DNA of 64,000 nt from Haloferax marisrubri (GCF_001469875.2 NZ_LOPW02000022.1:259829-323828), one strand, 5' to 3'; shown: positions 16,961 to 24,760, numbered from the stretch's first letter. Notes: a model not told the origin generated them from the letters alone. Made by a program: numbers and translations.

Positions 16961-18898
16961 TCAGTCGTCGCCGGCGTCGACCTCGGCCTGCCGACGGGCG
17001 GCGCGCTCGACGAACTCGTCGGGGAGCTGGTCGATTTCGCCGGCCTGAACCCCCCAGAGATGGGCGTAGAGGCCGTCGTCCGACAGGAGGTCGTCGTGGG
17101 TGCCGCGCTCGACGATGCGGCCGTCTTCGAGAACGAGAATCTGTTCTGCGTCCTTGATGGTCGACAGGCGGTGGGCGATGCTGAACGTCGTCCGGTCGGC
17201 CGTGAGTTCGTCCAAGGAGCGCTGGATGAGCATCTCGGTCTCGGTGTCCACGTCCGAGGTCGCCTCGTCGAGGACGAGGATGTCCGGGTCTTTCAGGATG
17301 GCGCGGGCGATGGAGACGCGCTGGCGCTGGCCGCCCGAGAGCTTCACGCCGCGCTCGCCGACCTTGGTGTCGTAGCCCTCGGGGAGGTTCGAGATGAACT
17401 CGTGGGCCTCGGCGGCCTTGGCGGCCGCGACGACCGCCTCGTCGTCGGCGTCGAACGTCCCGTAGGTGATGTTGTCGCGGACGGTCCCGTAGAACAGGAA
17501 CGTCTCCTGGCTGACGTAGGCGATGGACTCGCGGAGGCTGGAGATGGTCACGTCGCGCACGTCTTGGCCGTCGATGCTGACGCTCCCTTCGTCGGGGTCG
17601 TACATACGCATCAGGAGCTTGAGAATCGTCGATTTCCCCGCGCCCGTGGGACCGACGAGCGCGAGCGTCTCGCCGCCGTCGACCTCGAAGGAGATGTCCT
17701 CGACGATGGTCTCGCCGTCGCCGTAGCCGAAGGTCACGTCGTCGTACTCGACGCGGCCCTCGGAGACGGCGAGGTCGGGCGCGTCGGGCTGTTCGGCCAG
17801 TCGCGCGGGCTCGTCCATCAGGCCGAAGATGCGGGCGCTGGAGGCGTGGGCGCGCTGGTACATGTTGATAATCTGCCCGAACTGGGCCAGCGGCCAGACG
17901 AACTGCTGGGTGAGCAGGATGAACGTGACGAACTCACCGACCGCGAGGTCTCCGGTGAAGGGGCCGGGGCCCTGCCCGTTGATGACCCACAGGCCGCCGA
18001 CGACGAAGGTCAGGGTGAAGCCGATGCCCGCGAGGATTCGGAGCGCGGGGAAGAACTTGATACGGGTGTTGATGGCGTCCCAGTTGGCGTCGAAGTAGTC
18101 CATCGAGACGCCGTCGACGCGGTCGGACTCGTGAGGCTCGGCGTTGAACGTCTTGATGACTTGGATGCCGCCGAGGTTGTTCTCCAGCCGAGAGTTGAGT
18201 TTGCCGACCGACGAGCGCACGTCGGCGTACTTCGGCTGGATGATATCGACGAACTTCCACGTGAACAGCGCGATGAGCGGGACCGGCAACAGGGCGACGA
18301 GCGCGAGCTGCCAGTTGTACGACAGGAGGACGACCGCGATGGCGACGACCATCACGGAAAGGCGGAAAAACGAGTTCATCCCGTCGTTGAGGAACCGTTC
18401 GAGGCGGTTCACGTCGTTCGAGAGGATGGACATCATCTCGCCGGTCTGCTTGTCGGCGAAGAAGTCCATGTTGAGCAGTTGCATCCGGTCGTAGGTGTCG
18501 GTCCGAACGTCGTGTTGAATCTGCTGGGCGTAGGCGTTCCAGCCCCAGTTGCGGAGCCAGTGGAACAGCGCGCCGGCGGTGAAACTGAACACGATGATGC
18601 CGACGGCGAAGAAGAACTGACCGTCTCTGGCCGCGGGGACGTACGGCGCTATCCACGCCTCGGGGAGGAGAGGAAAGCCGGCCGCGAAGGACTTGTCCTG
18701 CCGGATGATGGCGTCGATGGCGAGGCCGAGGATGACCGGCGGCATGAGGTCGAGCACGCGGGCGGCGATGCTCGCGAGGACGCCCACGAGGAACTCGAAC
18801 GTGTTCTCGCGGCCGTACTCGGCGAACAGCCGCCGCATCGGGTTGTCGACCCGCGCTCGCTGGTCCTCGAACGGGTCGTCGTCGGTTTCAGGGGACAC
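16961..18898 (-). CDS. ABC exporter, fused membrane and ATPase domains
   Basis: This 645-residue half-transporter of the MsbA/multidrug type starts at a GTG. The N-terminal half has about six transmembrane helices in two pairs plus extended cytosolic loops (residues 35-345). The C-terminal ATPase has Walker A GPTGAGKS near 418, the signature LSGGQ near 520, Walker B ILVLDEATSD near 545 and an H-loop in SIAHRLS. It should work as a homodimer exporting lipids or hydrophobic compounds. The substrate cannot be read from the sequence. It is flanked by the creatininase gene downstream and a Tat beta-helix protein upstream on the same strand. Confidence 0.93.
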   Translation of the reverse strand: MSPETDDDPFEDQRARVDNPMRRLFAEYGRENTFEFLVGVLASIAARVLDLMPPVILGLAIDAIIRQDKSFAAGFPLLPEAWIAPYVPAARDGQFFFAVGIIVFSFTAGALFHWLRNWGWNAYAQQIQHDVRTDTYDRMQLLNMDFFADKQTGEMMSILSNDVNRLERFLNDGMNSFFRLSVMVVAIAVVLLSYNWQLALVALLPVPLIALFTWKFVDIIQPKYADVRSSVGKLNSRLENNLGGIQVIKTFNAEPHESDRVDGVSMDYFDANWDAINTRIKFFPALRILAGIGFTLTFVVGGLWVINGQGPGPFTGDLAVGEFVTFILLTQQFVWPLAQFGQIINMYQRAHASSARIFGLMDEPARLAEQPDAPDLAVSEGRVEYDDVTFGYGDGETIVEDISFEVDGGETLALVGPTGAGKSTILKLLMRMYDPDEGSVSIDGQDVRDVTISSLRESIAYVSQETFLFYGTVRDNITYGTFDADDEAVVAAAKAAEAHEFISNLPEGYDTKVGERGVKLSGGQRQRVSIARAILKDPDILVLDEATSDVDTETEMLIQRSLDELTADRTTFSIAHRLSTIKDAEQILVLEDGRIVERGTHDDLLSDDGLYAHLWGVQAGEIDQLPDEFVERAARRQAEVDAGDD

Positions 18899-18960
18899 GA
18901 CAACGGTTCAAGGGGCGCTCGCAGTAAAGTACTCGGGTGAAGGAGCGGGCCGCCGGTAGA

Positions 18961-19851
18961 TTAACACCGGGCGTTTCGGACCGTGTTCCGGGTCGAGCCG
19001 CCGGATTCGACGACCGGCTGTTGGCTGACACCGCAGAGGTCGTTCTGGATGAGTCGATTGCGGTGAGAGTCCTCCAGCGTGACGCCGTGGGCCGAGAGGC
19101 CGGTCGTCACGACGTTCCTGCGAAGCGCGTTGTGGTCGCTCCCCGCGAGTTCGAAGCCGGCGATGAGAATGTCCACCTCGTTCTCGACGAAGCGGTTTCG
19201 GTGGCTGTCGCGGAGTTGGAAGCCGGGACCACCGCCGTCGGCGAGGTTTCGTCGGAACACGTTTCGATTGCTTCCGACGAGTCGCACCTGAAAGTCCTCG
19301 GTCAGGAACTCGCAGTCGACGAACTCGTTTCGGTGCGAGTCCGCGAGCCTGAGCACGACGGGGCTGATGAGCGTACACGACTCGAACCGAGTCCGCGTGG
19401 TGCGTCTGAGAACGACGCCTTGCTCCCAGGTGAAAAAGCTCGTATTCCTCACCTCACAGCGCGCCGCGTCCGCGAGGACGAACTGCGAAATCGGGTCGGA
19501 CTGGTCGCCCGGATGGCCGACGACGCGCGAGTCGGCAATCGTCACCCGGTTCGAACCGATGACTCGACCGCCCTTCGTCAGCACGATGTCGGTTATCGAG
19601 ACGCGACTGCCCGAAATCGTCGTCTCGCCGACGACCGCGTATCCCCGGCCGTCGATGCGAACGTCGTCGGCGAGAATCTCCAGACAGTCGAGGTTGCCGT
19701 CGAGGACGTAGTTCCCCGGTTCGGTGACGCTCGCGCATCCCGAAAGCACCACCTCGTCGGTTCTCAGTTGCAACACGCCCGGCGCGAGCGCCGGAAGCGC
19801 GGCGAGGCCCAGTCCGCGAAGCGTCCTTCTCCTCGTGAGTCGAGTCGACAT
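18961..19851 (-). CDS. Secreted right-handed beta-helix protein with Tat signal
   Basis: The N-terminus (TRRRTLRGLGLAALPALAPG) is a twin-arginine signal. From about residue 60 the protein is a chain of 22-25-residue repeats with recurring -DSHRNRF-EN- units (SHRNEFVDCE, SNRNVFRRN, SHRNRFVENE, SDHNALRRN, SHRNRLIQND), the pattern of NosD/CASH-type parallel beta helices. Such proteins bind or modify surface polysaccharides, or act as periplasmic insertion factors; neither can be chosen here. It lies upstream of the ABC exporter on the same strand with a 62-base gap. Confidence 0.85.
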   Translation of the reverse strand: MSTRLTRRRTLRGLGLAALPALAPGVLQLRTDEVVLSGCASVTEPGNYVLDGNLDCLEILADDVRIDGRGYAVVGETTISGSRVSITDIVLTKGGRVIGSNRVTIADSRVVGHPGDQSDPISQFVLADAARCEVRNTSFFTWEQGVVLRRTTRTRFESCTLISPVVLRLADSHRNEFVDCEFLTEDFQVRLVGSNRNVFRRNLADGGGPGFQLRDSHRNRFVENEVDILIAGFELAGSDHNALRRNVVTTGLSAHGVTLEDSHRNRLIQNDLCGVSQQPVVESGGSTRNTVRNARC

Positions 19852-19971
19852 GACACCCGCTCAACTACAACACGTCGGCACAAATACAGATATTGTGAGA
19901 TACATACCAACTACGTATCAGTATTCGTGACGTACAGCAACTCCGACTGGCGGGGCTGTGCTGTGCCAGTC

Positions 19972-20006
19972 CGGGTGGGGCCGGGCTGGGCTGGGCTGGG
20001 ACGGGT
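19972..20006 (+). other. G-quadruplex-prone run
   Basis: GGGCTGGGCTGGGCTGGG at 19983-20000 is flanked by further G-triplets (GGGTGGGG before, ACGGG after). Four or more GGG tracts with two-base loops fit an intramolecular G-quadruplex. It lies just past the stop of the minus-strand gene ending at 20020, so the C-rich strand is the one transcribed. Confidence 0.6.
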
Positions 20007-20019
20007 GCGTCCGGGGCGC

Positions 20020-20289
20020 TCAGACGACTCGGTCTTCGACGTCGGGGTCGATGCCGGCCTCGACGAGGTCCTGTCGGACGCGCTCGCGAAGCGGGTCGGG
20101 AACCGTGTCGCGGCCGACGGGGACCGCGACTTCGCCGTCGCCTTTCACCTTCCAGTAGAGGACGCAGTCCGACGGCTCGTAGTACTCGATACTGTAGGCG
20201 TCGTCCGCCCCGCGGTAGTGGACCCGCGCGGCGAACTCCTCGGCGCGCCAGCCTTCGAGTTCGGAGAGCGCGGCGACGTGTGCTGTCAT
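20020..20289 (-). CDS. Conserved-looking small protein of unknown function
   Basis: This 89-residue protein contains WRAEEFAARVHYRGADDAYS and YYEPSDCVLYWKVKGDGEVA, giving alternating strands. It has no metal, membrane or catalytic motif that I know. It is 40 bases downstream of the DUF192 gene on the same strand, so it is probably co-transcribed. The acidic composition and codon use look like the host's. Confidence 0.65.
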   Translation of the reverse strand: MTAHVAALSELEGWRAEEFAARVHYRGADDAYSIEYYEPSDCVLYWKVKGDGEVAVPVGRDTVPDPLRERVRQDLVEAGIDPDVEDRVV

Positions 20290-20329
20290 AGTGGGGTCAA
20301 CGGCCGCCGGCCCTTCGGGCGTTTCGCTT

Positions 20330-20827
20330 CTACTCGGCTTCGACCCGGTCTCCCGCGTCGATGCCGGTCTCGTTCGTGTAGCCGTAGGGGAGTTCGAGGA
20401 CGTACTTCCCGGTTCCGCGGTAGCGGGTGAGGTCGGACTCGCTCGTCCCCTCGGGGTCGAGTTCGGCGTGGTGGATTCGCGTGATGGTGCCGTTTTCGGC
20501 GACGAAGACGATGTCCAGCGGGAAGTCCATGTCGCGCATCACGTAGGCGTAGGTGCCCGAGGAGTCGTGGACGAACCACATCCCCTCGTTTTCGGCGAGC
20601 GATTCGGTGTCGCTCAGGCCGGTAAAGCGCTTGGCGCGGGTGTCGGCGACGCGGGCGTTGACTGTCGCCAGCGTCTCGCCGGTCTCGTCGTCGACGACGG
20701 TGAGCGTGGTCCGTTCGTAGTCGTCGGTCGAGCCGGGGACGACTGCGGGGTTGGAGAGGTACGCGACGCTCGCGACCGCGACGACGACGGCGACGACGAG
20801 CAGCGCGGTTCGCGCGCGAGAGGTCAT
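20330..20827 (-). CDS. DUF192 family protein with N-terminal membrane anchor
   Basis: This 165-residue protein has an N-terminal hydrophobic segment (about 8-26) followed by the DUF192 beta-barrel domain (about 40-162). The domain shows RAKRFTGLS, the GMWFVHDSSG block and MRDMDFPLDIVFV, the family's most conserved parts. It is expected to face outwards, tethered to the membrane. The function of DUF192 is unresolved. It forms a likely operon with the 89-residue gene downstream. Confidence 0.88.
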   Translation of the reverse strand: MTSRARTALLVVAVVVAVASVAYLSNPAVVPGSTDDYERTTLTVVDDETGETLATVNARVADTRAKRFTGLSDTESLAENEGMWFVHDSSGTYAYVMRDMDFPLDIVFVAENGTITRIHHAELDPEGTSESDLTRYRGTGKYVLELPYGYTNETGIDAGDRVEAE

Positions 20828-20920
20828 TGCCAGACGTGACGGTCGCCGCGGGTCTAAGGGTTCCGGGGACCGGTCGAAACGAAAACCGTTATGAGCGCGA
20901 ACCGGTTCGATTGAGTTGCA

Positions 20921-20994
20921 GGGCTCGTGGTCTAGTTGGTTATGACGCGGCCTTTACAAGGCTGAGGTCGGTGGTTCGAATCCGCCCGAGCCCA
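20921..20994 (+). tRNA. tRNA-Val(UAC)
   Basis: Acceptor GGGCTCG pairs with CGAGCCC, anticodon stem CGGCC/GGCTG encloses TTTACAA with anticodon TAC, T-arm is CGGTGGTTCGAATCCGCC, and the discriminator is A. It is followed by the longest X-X'-X tail of the window, with two extra T-arm copies. Confidence 0.95.
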
Positions 20995-21162
20995 CTTCTG
21001 CCGACACAACACGACGAGCGGAGCGAGGAGTCTATGTCGGCTGAATGGGCGACGTGGATTCGAACCCGACGAGACGAGCGTAGCGAGTCTCGGTCCGGTT
21101 CGAATCCGCCCGAAGCACCGACTGCTATGTGAGCGACCGAGTTCGAATCCGCCCGACTCACA
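20973..21162 (+). repeat. tRNA-Val tail with inverted and direct T-arm copies
   Basis: X begins at GGTTCGAATCC in the tRNA (20973). GCCGACA (21000-21006) pairs perfectly with TGTCGGC (21035-21041). TGGGC and GGATTCGAACC (21056-21066) continue the inverted copy X' back to the T-arm. The spacer contains CACGACGAGCGGAGCGAGGAGT, almost the same as behind tRNA-Arg. A perfect inner hairpin CGAGAC/GTCTCG (21070-21075 and 21087-21092) has the loop GAGCGTAGCGA. Direct copies of X follow at 21097-21112 and 21141-21155. Confidence 0.85.
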
Positions 21163-21361
21163 CACTCTGTTGCATCACGAACAGCGACATCGGGACGCTA
21201 GCGGCGACGAGGCCGAACGCGCCGCCGACGAGCGGTTCGACACCCAGCGACGGGGCGAGGAGGTAGCCGCCGACGAACCCGAGCGGGTCGAACACTAACG
21301 CGAGGATGACGAGCTGTGCCGCGAAGGACTTCGACGTGAACCAGCGGGGGAGTACTGACAC
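21158..21361 (-). CDS. Small membrane protein
   Basis: This 67-residue protein from a GTG start has two hydrophobic segments (about 14-35 and 42-62). It has no known domain. Its last codons run into the end of the tRNA-Val tail. The gene is divergent from the VanZ-like gene. Confidence 0.55.
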   Translation of the reverse strand: MSVLPRWFTSKSFAAQLVILALVFDPLGFVGGYLLAPSLGVEPLVGGAFGLVAASVPMSLFVMQQSV

Positions 21362-21427
21362 GGTCGTCGAAAAATGTCTTCCACCTGCTATTTAGTTCCG
21401 TGTGGTCGCGTTCGGGGCCACGAGGAC

Positions 21428-21441
21428 GCGAACCCTTTTAG
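21428..21441 (+). promoter_or_regulatory. BRE/TATA box of the VanZ-like gene
   Basis: CGAACCCTTTTAGCC is centred about 32 bases before the GTG at 21467. It favours that GTG as a leaderless start over the upstream ATG at 21374. Confidence 0.55.
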
Positions 21442-21466
21442 CCGACGACGGACCCATCACCGAGTA

Positions 21467-21865
21467 GTGAACCCGGTCGCGCGACTCCGCGAAAGCCCCC
21501 GACGGGCGGCCGTCGCCCTCGGATACGCGCTCGTCGTCCTCGCGGCATCGGTCGTTCCGACGCCGCCGGGGAGCCTCGCACCGATGGGTCCGCTCGGACT
21601 CGTCGGCCTCGACAAGTGGGTTCACGCGGTCGGGTACGCCGGCCTCGGGTTCGCCTTCGCGTCCGCGGTGCGCGCGGAGGGGCGCAGAGAGGTCGTGGCG
21701 GCCGTCGTCACCGCCGGCGCGTTCGGCGCAGGCATCGAAGTCGTGCAGGCGGTGCTCCCGTACCGGTCGTTCGGCGTCGCCGACGCGGGGGCGAACCTCG
21801 CTGGCGCGGTCCTCGGCGGGGTCGTCTGGGTCGCGGCCGTCCGGGTCGCGGACGCTCGGGGGTAG
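21467..21865 (+). CDS. VanZ family membrane protein
   Basis: This protein has about 132 residues from the GTG at 21467, chosen for the promoter spacing and because the upstream extension looks non-coding. It has four hydrophobic segments. The VanZ-like core GLDKWVHAVGYAGLGF and PYRSFGVADAGANLAGAVLG match the family, including the conserved DK-H and D-N pattern. VanZ proteins are small polytopic membrane proteins of poorly known role (teicoplanin resistance in enterococci). No resistance cluster is nearby. Confidence 0.8.
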   Translation: MNPVARLRESPRRAAVALGYALVVLAASVVPTPPGSLAPMGPLGLVGLDKWVHAVGYAGLGFAFASAVRAEGRREVVAAVVTAGAFGAGIEVVQAVLPYRSFGVADAGANLAGAVLGGVVWVAAVRVADARG

Positions 21866-21909
21866 GGTTATCTCACCCCCTCTCCAAGGGGGCACGAACG
21901 GTGAAGGCA

Positions 21910-22578
21910 ATGGGCACGAGACGACTCATCCGGGCACTCGGTCTCGCGGGAATCGGCGTCGTCGGGACGTACCTCCTCGCGGTTCGACCGTGGCACAGAC
22001 GCTGGGGGACGACAGACGACGAGGCGACGGGCTGGCTCCCCGGCGACGACTTCGTCGGCGACGCGGACGTCTCCTCGACGCGGGCGATTACGATTACGGC
22101 CCCCGCGCGGGCGGTCTGGCCGTGGCTCGTCCAGTTGGGGCAGGACCGCGGCGGCTTCTACAGCTACGAGCGACTGGAGAACCTGTTCGGCCTGCAGATT
22201 CACAACGCGGACCGAATCCTCCCGCAACACCAGCGGCTCGACGTGGGCGACGAGATACGACTCGGCCCGCCGGGGTCGGGCGCGCCGTCGTTCCGCGTCG
22301 CGCTGGTCGAACCCGAGCGAAGCCTCGTGTTGAGCGCGCCGGGATGGGAGACCGGAGAGAGTCCGGCGACGTGGACCTTCGCGCTGCACGAGGTGGCACC
22401 CGGTGCGACGCGGCTGGTCATCAGATTCCGCGGGCGGTCGGAGACGCTCCGCGAGCGCGCGGTGAATCGGTTGGTCGTCGAGCCGGTCCAGTTCGCCATG
22501 GAGCGGAAGATGCTCAAAGGGATTCGTTCGCGGGCGGAGCGGGCGCGGGCGAGCGCGACGGGCGGCCGGCACCGCTGA
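21910..22578 (+). CDS. SRPBCC-fold protein with N-terminal membrane segment
   Basis: This 222-residue protein from the ATG at 21910 (a GTG at 21901 is an alternative) has one hydrophobic segment at about 7-22. A START/SRPBCC-like domain follows from about 50, with ITAPARAVWPWLVQLGQDRG, GFYSYERLENLFGLQIHNADRI and TWTFALHEV. Such proteins bind hydrophobic ligands in a helix-grip pocket. I recognise the pattern from haloarchaeal and actinobacterial annotations, but no ligand is known. It follows the VanZ-like gene by about 45 bases and could share its transcript. Confidence 0.72.
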   Translation: MGTRRLIRALGLAGIGVVGTYLLAVRPWHRRWGTTDDEATGWLPGDDFVGDADVSSTRAITITAPARAVWPWLVQLGQDRGGFYSYERLENLFGLQIHNADRILPQHQRLDVGDEIRLGPPGSGAPSFRVALVEPERSLVLSAPGWETGESPATWTFALHEVAPGATRLVIRFRGRSETLRERAVNRLVVEPVQFAMERKMLKGIRSRAERARASATGGRHR

Positions 22579-22639
22579 CCCAGCGCCGACGGGCGATTCG
22601 AAAGTCTTTTTGATGCGGTCCGGCTTCGGAAGAGTGCGA

Positions 22640-22713
22640 GCCGCCTTAGCTCAGACTGGGAGAGCACTCGACTGAAGATCGAGCTGTCCCCGGTTCAAAT
22701 CCGGGAGGCGGCA
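22640..22713 (+). tRNA. tRNA-Phe(GAA), copy 1
   Basis: Acceptor GCCGCCT pairs with AGGCGGC, anticodon stem CTCGA/TCGAG encloses CTGAAGA with anticodon GAA, T-arm is CCCCGGTTCAAATCCGGGA, and the discriminator is A. A second, identical gene lies at 24510-24583. CGAAAGTCTTTTTGATG upstream is the likely promoter. Confidence 0.95.
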
Positions 22714-22833
22714 TTTTCCTGCGAACTACCGAGGGAGCGTAGCGACCGAGTCGTGAGCAGTGAAAATGCAACCCGACCGGATTCTGAACCAGCGAGCAAC
22801 GCGCAGCGTTGCGAGTGAGGTTCAAATCCGGGA
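22692..22833 (+). repeat. tRNA-Phe copy 1 tail (X-X'-X)
   Basis: X runs from GGTTCAAATCC in the tRNA through the trailer. After a spacer with GGGAGCGTAGCGACCGAG comes the inverted copy at about 22751-22790, ending CCGGATTCTGAACC and containing GAAAATGC, which pairs with GCATTTTC of the trailer. A loop hairpin GCAACGC/GCGTTGC (22796-22802 and 22806-22812) follows, then the direct copy GGTTCAAATCCGGGA at 22819-22833. It is about 90% identical to the tail of copy 2. Confidence 0.85.
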
Positions 22834-23003
22834 CAGGACTCAAGAGTCACCTTCGGTCGGCGGCACCCGAATTCTCAACGACGCAATACGAACGACGCGG
22901 AATCCGGGGGGCTCGACCCCGGAGAGCCGGCTATACCGCACTACGGGATGCCGAGGCGTGCTTCAGAAGACTTATCCGCGTGAGGTCGTTGGATTCAAAG
23001 GCA

Positions 23004-23198
23004 ATGGCGAAAGGTAAGGTTGACTTCTTCAACGACACTGGCGGCTACGGTTTCATCTCTACTGACGACGCGGACGACGACGTGTTCTTCCACATGGAAG
23101 ATGTTGGCGGTCCGGACCTCGAAGAGGGTCAGGAAATCGAATTCGACATCGAGCAGGCCCCCAAGGGCCCCCGCGCGACGAACGTCACCCGCCTCTAA
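23004..23198 (+). CDS. cspA: Cold-shock domain protein, copy 1
   Basis: This 64-residue protein is a single cold-shock domain with both RNA-binding motifs (GGYGFIS at 13-19 and DVFFHM at 26-31). It binds single-stranded RNA or DNA and probably acts as an RNA chaperone. The second copy 160 bases downstream differs by one residue (Ile/Val at 45). Both have TTATCC exactly 32 bases before the ATG, suggesting the promoters were duplicated with the genes. It lies between two identical tRNA-Phe genes. Confidence 0.95.
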   Translation: MAKGKVDFFNDTGGYGFISTDDADDDVFFHMEDVGGPDLEEGQEIEFDIEQAPKGPRATNVTRL

Positions 23199-23357
23199 GC
23201 AGGCTTCCGTTCACCGCAGTACATTCACAGACTGACGAACTTTCTTCCGTTTTTCACGCCCGCGAGCGGCGGCGCTCGGCGGTGACGATGGGCCAGACCG
23301 AGCGACACCTGCGCATGCGGAAGGGTTATCCGTTCGTAGGGTCGTTGTACAATCGCA

Positions 23358-23552
23358 ATGGCGAAAGGTAAGGTCGACTTCTTCAACGACACTGGCGGCT
23401 ACGGTTTCATCTCTACTGACGACGCGGACGACGACGTGTTCTTCCACATGGAAGATGTTGGCGGTCCGGACCTCGAAGAGGGTCAGGAAGTGGAGTTCGA
23501 CATCGAACAGGCCCCCAAGGGCCCGCGCGCGACGAACGTCACGCGCCTGTAA
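23358..23552 (+). CDS. cspA: Cold-shock domain protein, copy 2
   Basis: It is identical to copy 1 except Val for Ile at residue 45, with nearly identical nucleotide sequence over the coding region. The same RNP1-like and RNP2-like motifs are present. The intergenic sequences of the two copies are unrelated except for the promoter element at the same distance. Recent duplication, or gene conversion acting on the coding regions, explains this best. Confidence 0.95.
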   Translation: MAKGKVDFFNDTGGYGFISTDDADDDVFFHMEDVGGPDLEEGQEVEFDIEQAPKGPRATNVTRL

Positions 23553-23734
23553 TTCGGTTTCCGAATTCAGTAACAGACGAATCGATTTCTGAGCGTTTTT
23601 TTACGCACCCCGAGCCGCGAGGCCGTGCTGTGCGAGTCCCCACCACGAGTAGACGCAGTCTCGACCGTGCGCGACGGACCCGCTGAACCCAGAAGGCTCT
23701 TATCCTCCCGTAGTTGTGCATCAAACGAACAACA

Positions 23735-24460
23735 ATGTCCGACGACGGGGAGCTCGAACCTCCCGCAGGAATGGACGACACCCATATCGGCGCGGGCGTC
23801 TTCGACGAGACGATGGGCCCAGGTTCGTCGTTTGCTCACCTTTACCGTGGGGAAATACACCGGATGAAGTCGTGGCGGGAGCGACTCGACCGGACCAGCA
23901 ACTGGGCGATTACGCTGATGGCCGGGATTCTGACGTGGTCGTTTTCCGCACAAACGCATCCACACTACATCATCCTTCTCGGGGTGGTGACGCTGAGCAT
24001 CTTCCTCTGTATCGAGGCCCGGCGCTTCCGTGCGTACGACATCTGGCGCTCTCGGGTCCGGATGATTCAACAGAACGTCTGGGCGTACGCGCTCGACCCG
24101 GACGGCGGCGTCCTCGACGAGGACTGGCGGAAGAAACTCGGCGAGGACTACCGCACGCCGAACATGAAAATCCCCTTCGAGGAGGCGTTGGCCCACCGGC
24201 TCCGCCGGGTGTACCTGCCGCTGTTCCTCGTGATGCTCGTCGCGTGGGTCATTCAGCTCACGGCCTACACGGACGGGACGACGCTCGTCGGGAGCGCCGG
24301 CATCGGCGGCGTCCCCGGCAACATCATCGTCGCGTTCGTCGCCGGGTTCTACGCGACCCTGCTCGGTATCTCGTTCCGCCCGCGCGAGTGGCACGTCAAC
24401 GGCGAACTCATCCCGAGCGACGTGACGGGATGGGAGGAGTCGGACTACGGCGGCTCGTAG
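23735..24460 (+). CDS. DUF2270 integral membrane protein
   Basis: This 241-residue protein from the ATG at 23735 contains the DUF2270 signature (HLYRGEIHRMKSWRERLDRT, about 36-55) followed by two transmembrane segments at about 58-90, a soluble loop with RMIQQNVWAYAL, and two more at about 150-210. Function is unknown; the family is widespread in haloarchaea. It stands alone before the second tRNA-Phe gene. Confidence 0.87.
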   Translation: MSDDGELEPPAGMDDTHIGAGVFDETMGPGSSFAHLYRGEIHRMKSWRERLDRTSNWAITLMAGILTWSFSAQTHPHYIILLGVVTLSIFLCIEARRFRAYDIWRSRVRMIQQNVWAYALDPDGGVLDEDWRKKLGEDYRTPNMKIPFEEALAHRLRRVYLPLFLVMLVAWVIQLTAYTDGTTLVGSAGIGGVPGNIIVAFVAGFYATLLGISFRPREWHVNGELIPSDVTGWEESDYGGS

Positions 24461-24509
24461 CGTCGCAATTCGAAATGGTTTTTTCGCTCCTGCGCGTCTG
24501 TCGAATCGC

Positions 24510-24583
24510 GCCGCCTTAGCTCAGACTGGGAGAGCACTCGACTGAAGATCGAGCTGTCCCCGGTTCAAATCCGGGAGGCGGCA
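24510..24583 (+). tRNA. tRNA-Phe(GAA), copy 2
   Basis: All 74 bases are identical to copy 1 at 22640. The upstream flank differs (CGAAATGGTTTTTTCGC as the likely promoter), while the downstream about 120 bases are a diverged copy of the same tail. The duplication therefore included the tRNA and its tail. Confidence 0.95.
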
Positions 24584-24740
24584 TTTTCCTGCGAACTACC
24601 GAGAGAGCGAAGCGACCGAGTCGTGAGCAGTGAAACTGCGACCCGACCGGACTCTGAACCAGCGAGCAAATCTTCGATTTGCGAGTGAGGTTCAAATCCG
24701 GGAGGAAACCGTTCTCAGACTGAGTTCAAATCCGCGACAA
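24562..24740 (+). repeat. tRNA-Phe copy 2 tail (X-X'-X) with covarying hairpin
   Basis: The tail follows the plan of copy 1. Its spacer is GAGAGCGAAGCGACCGAG, X' lies at about 24621-24660 (ending CCGGACTCTGAACC), and the direct copy begins at 24689. The loop hairpin is GCAAATC/GATTTGC (24666-24672 and 24676-24682) where copy 1 has GCAACGC/GCGTTGC: three paired positions changed on both strands. One further T-arm copy (GAGTTCAAATCCGCGAC) appears at about 24722. Confidence 0.85.
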
Positions 24741-24760
24741 AAACGAAACCGTCACCCCGC

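Noticed and set aside
16577-18940. A 787-codon plus-strand frame opposite the ABC exporter
   Set aside because: It is a shadow of a clear ABC exporter. Long antisense frames arise automatically at this GC content and codon bias.
20973-21162. tRNA tails as CRISPR repeats or as several partial tRNA genes
   Set aside because: Copies are few, irregularly spaced and alternate in orientation, and no cas gene is present. No second complete cloverleaf can be folded from the extra T-arms.
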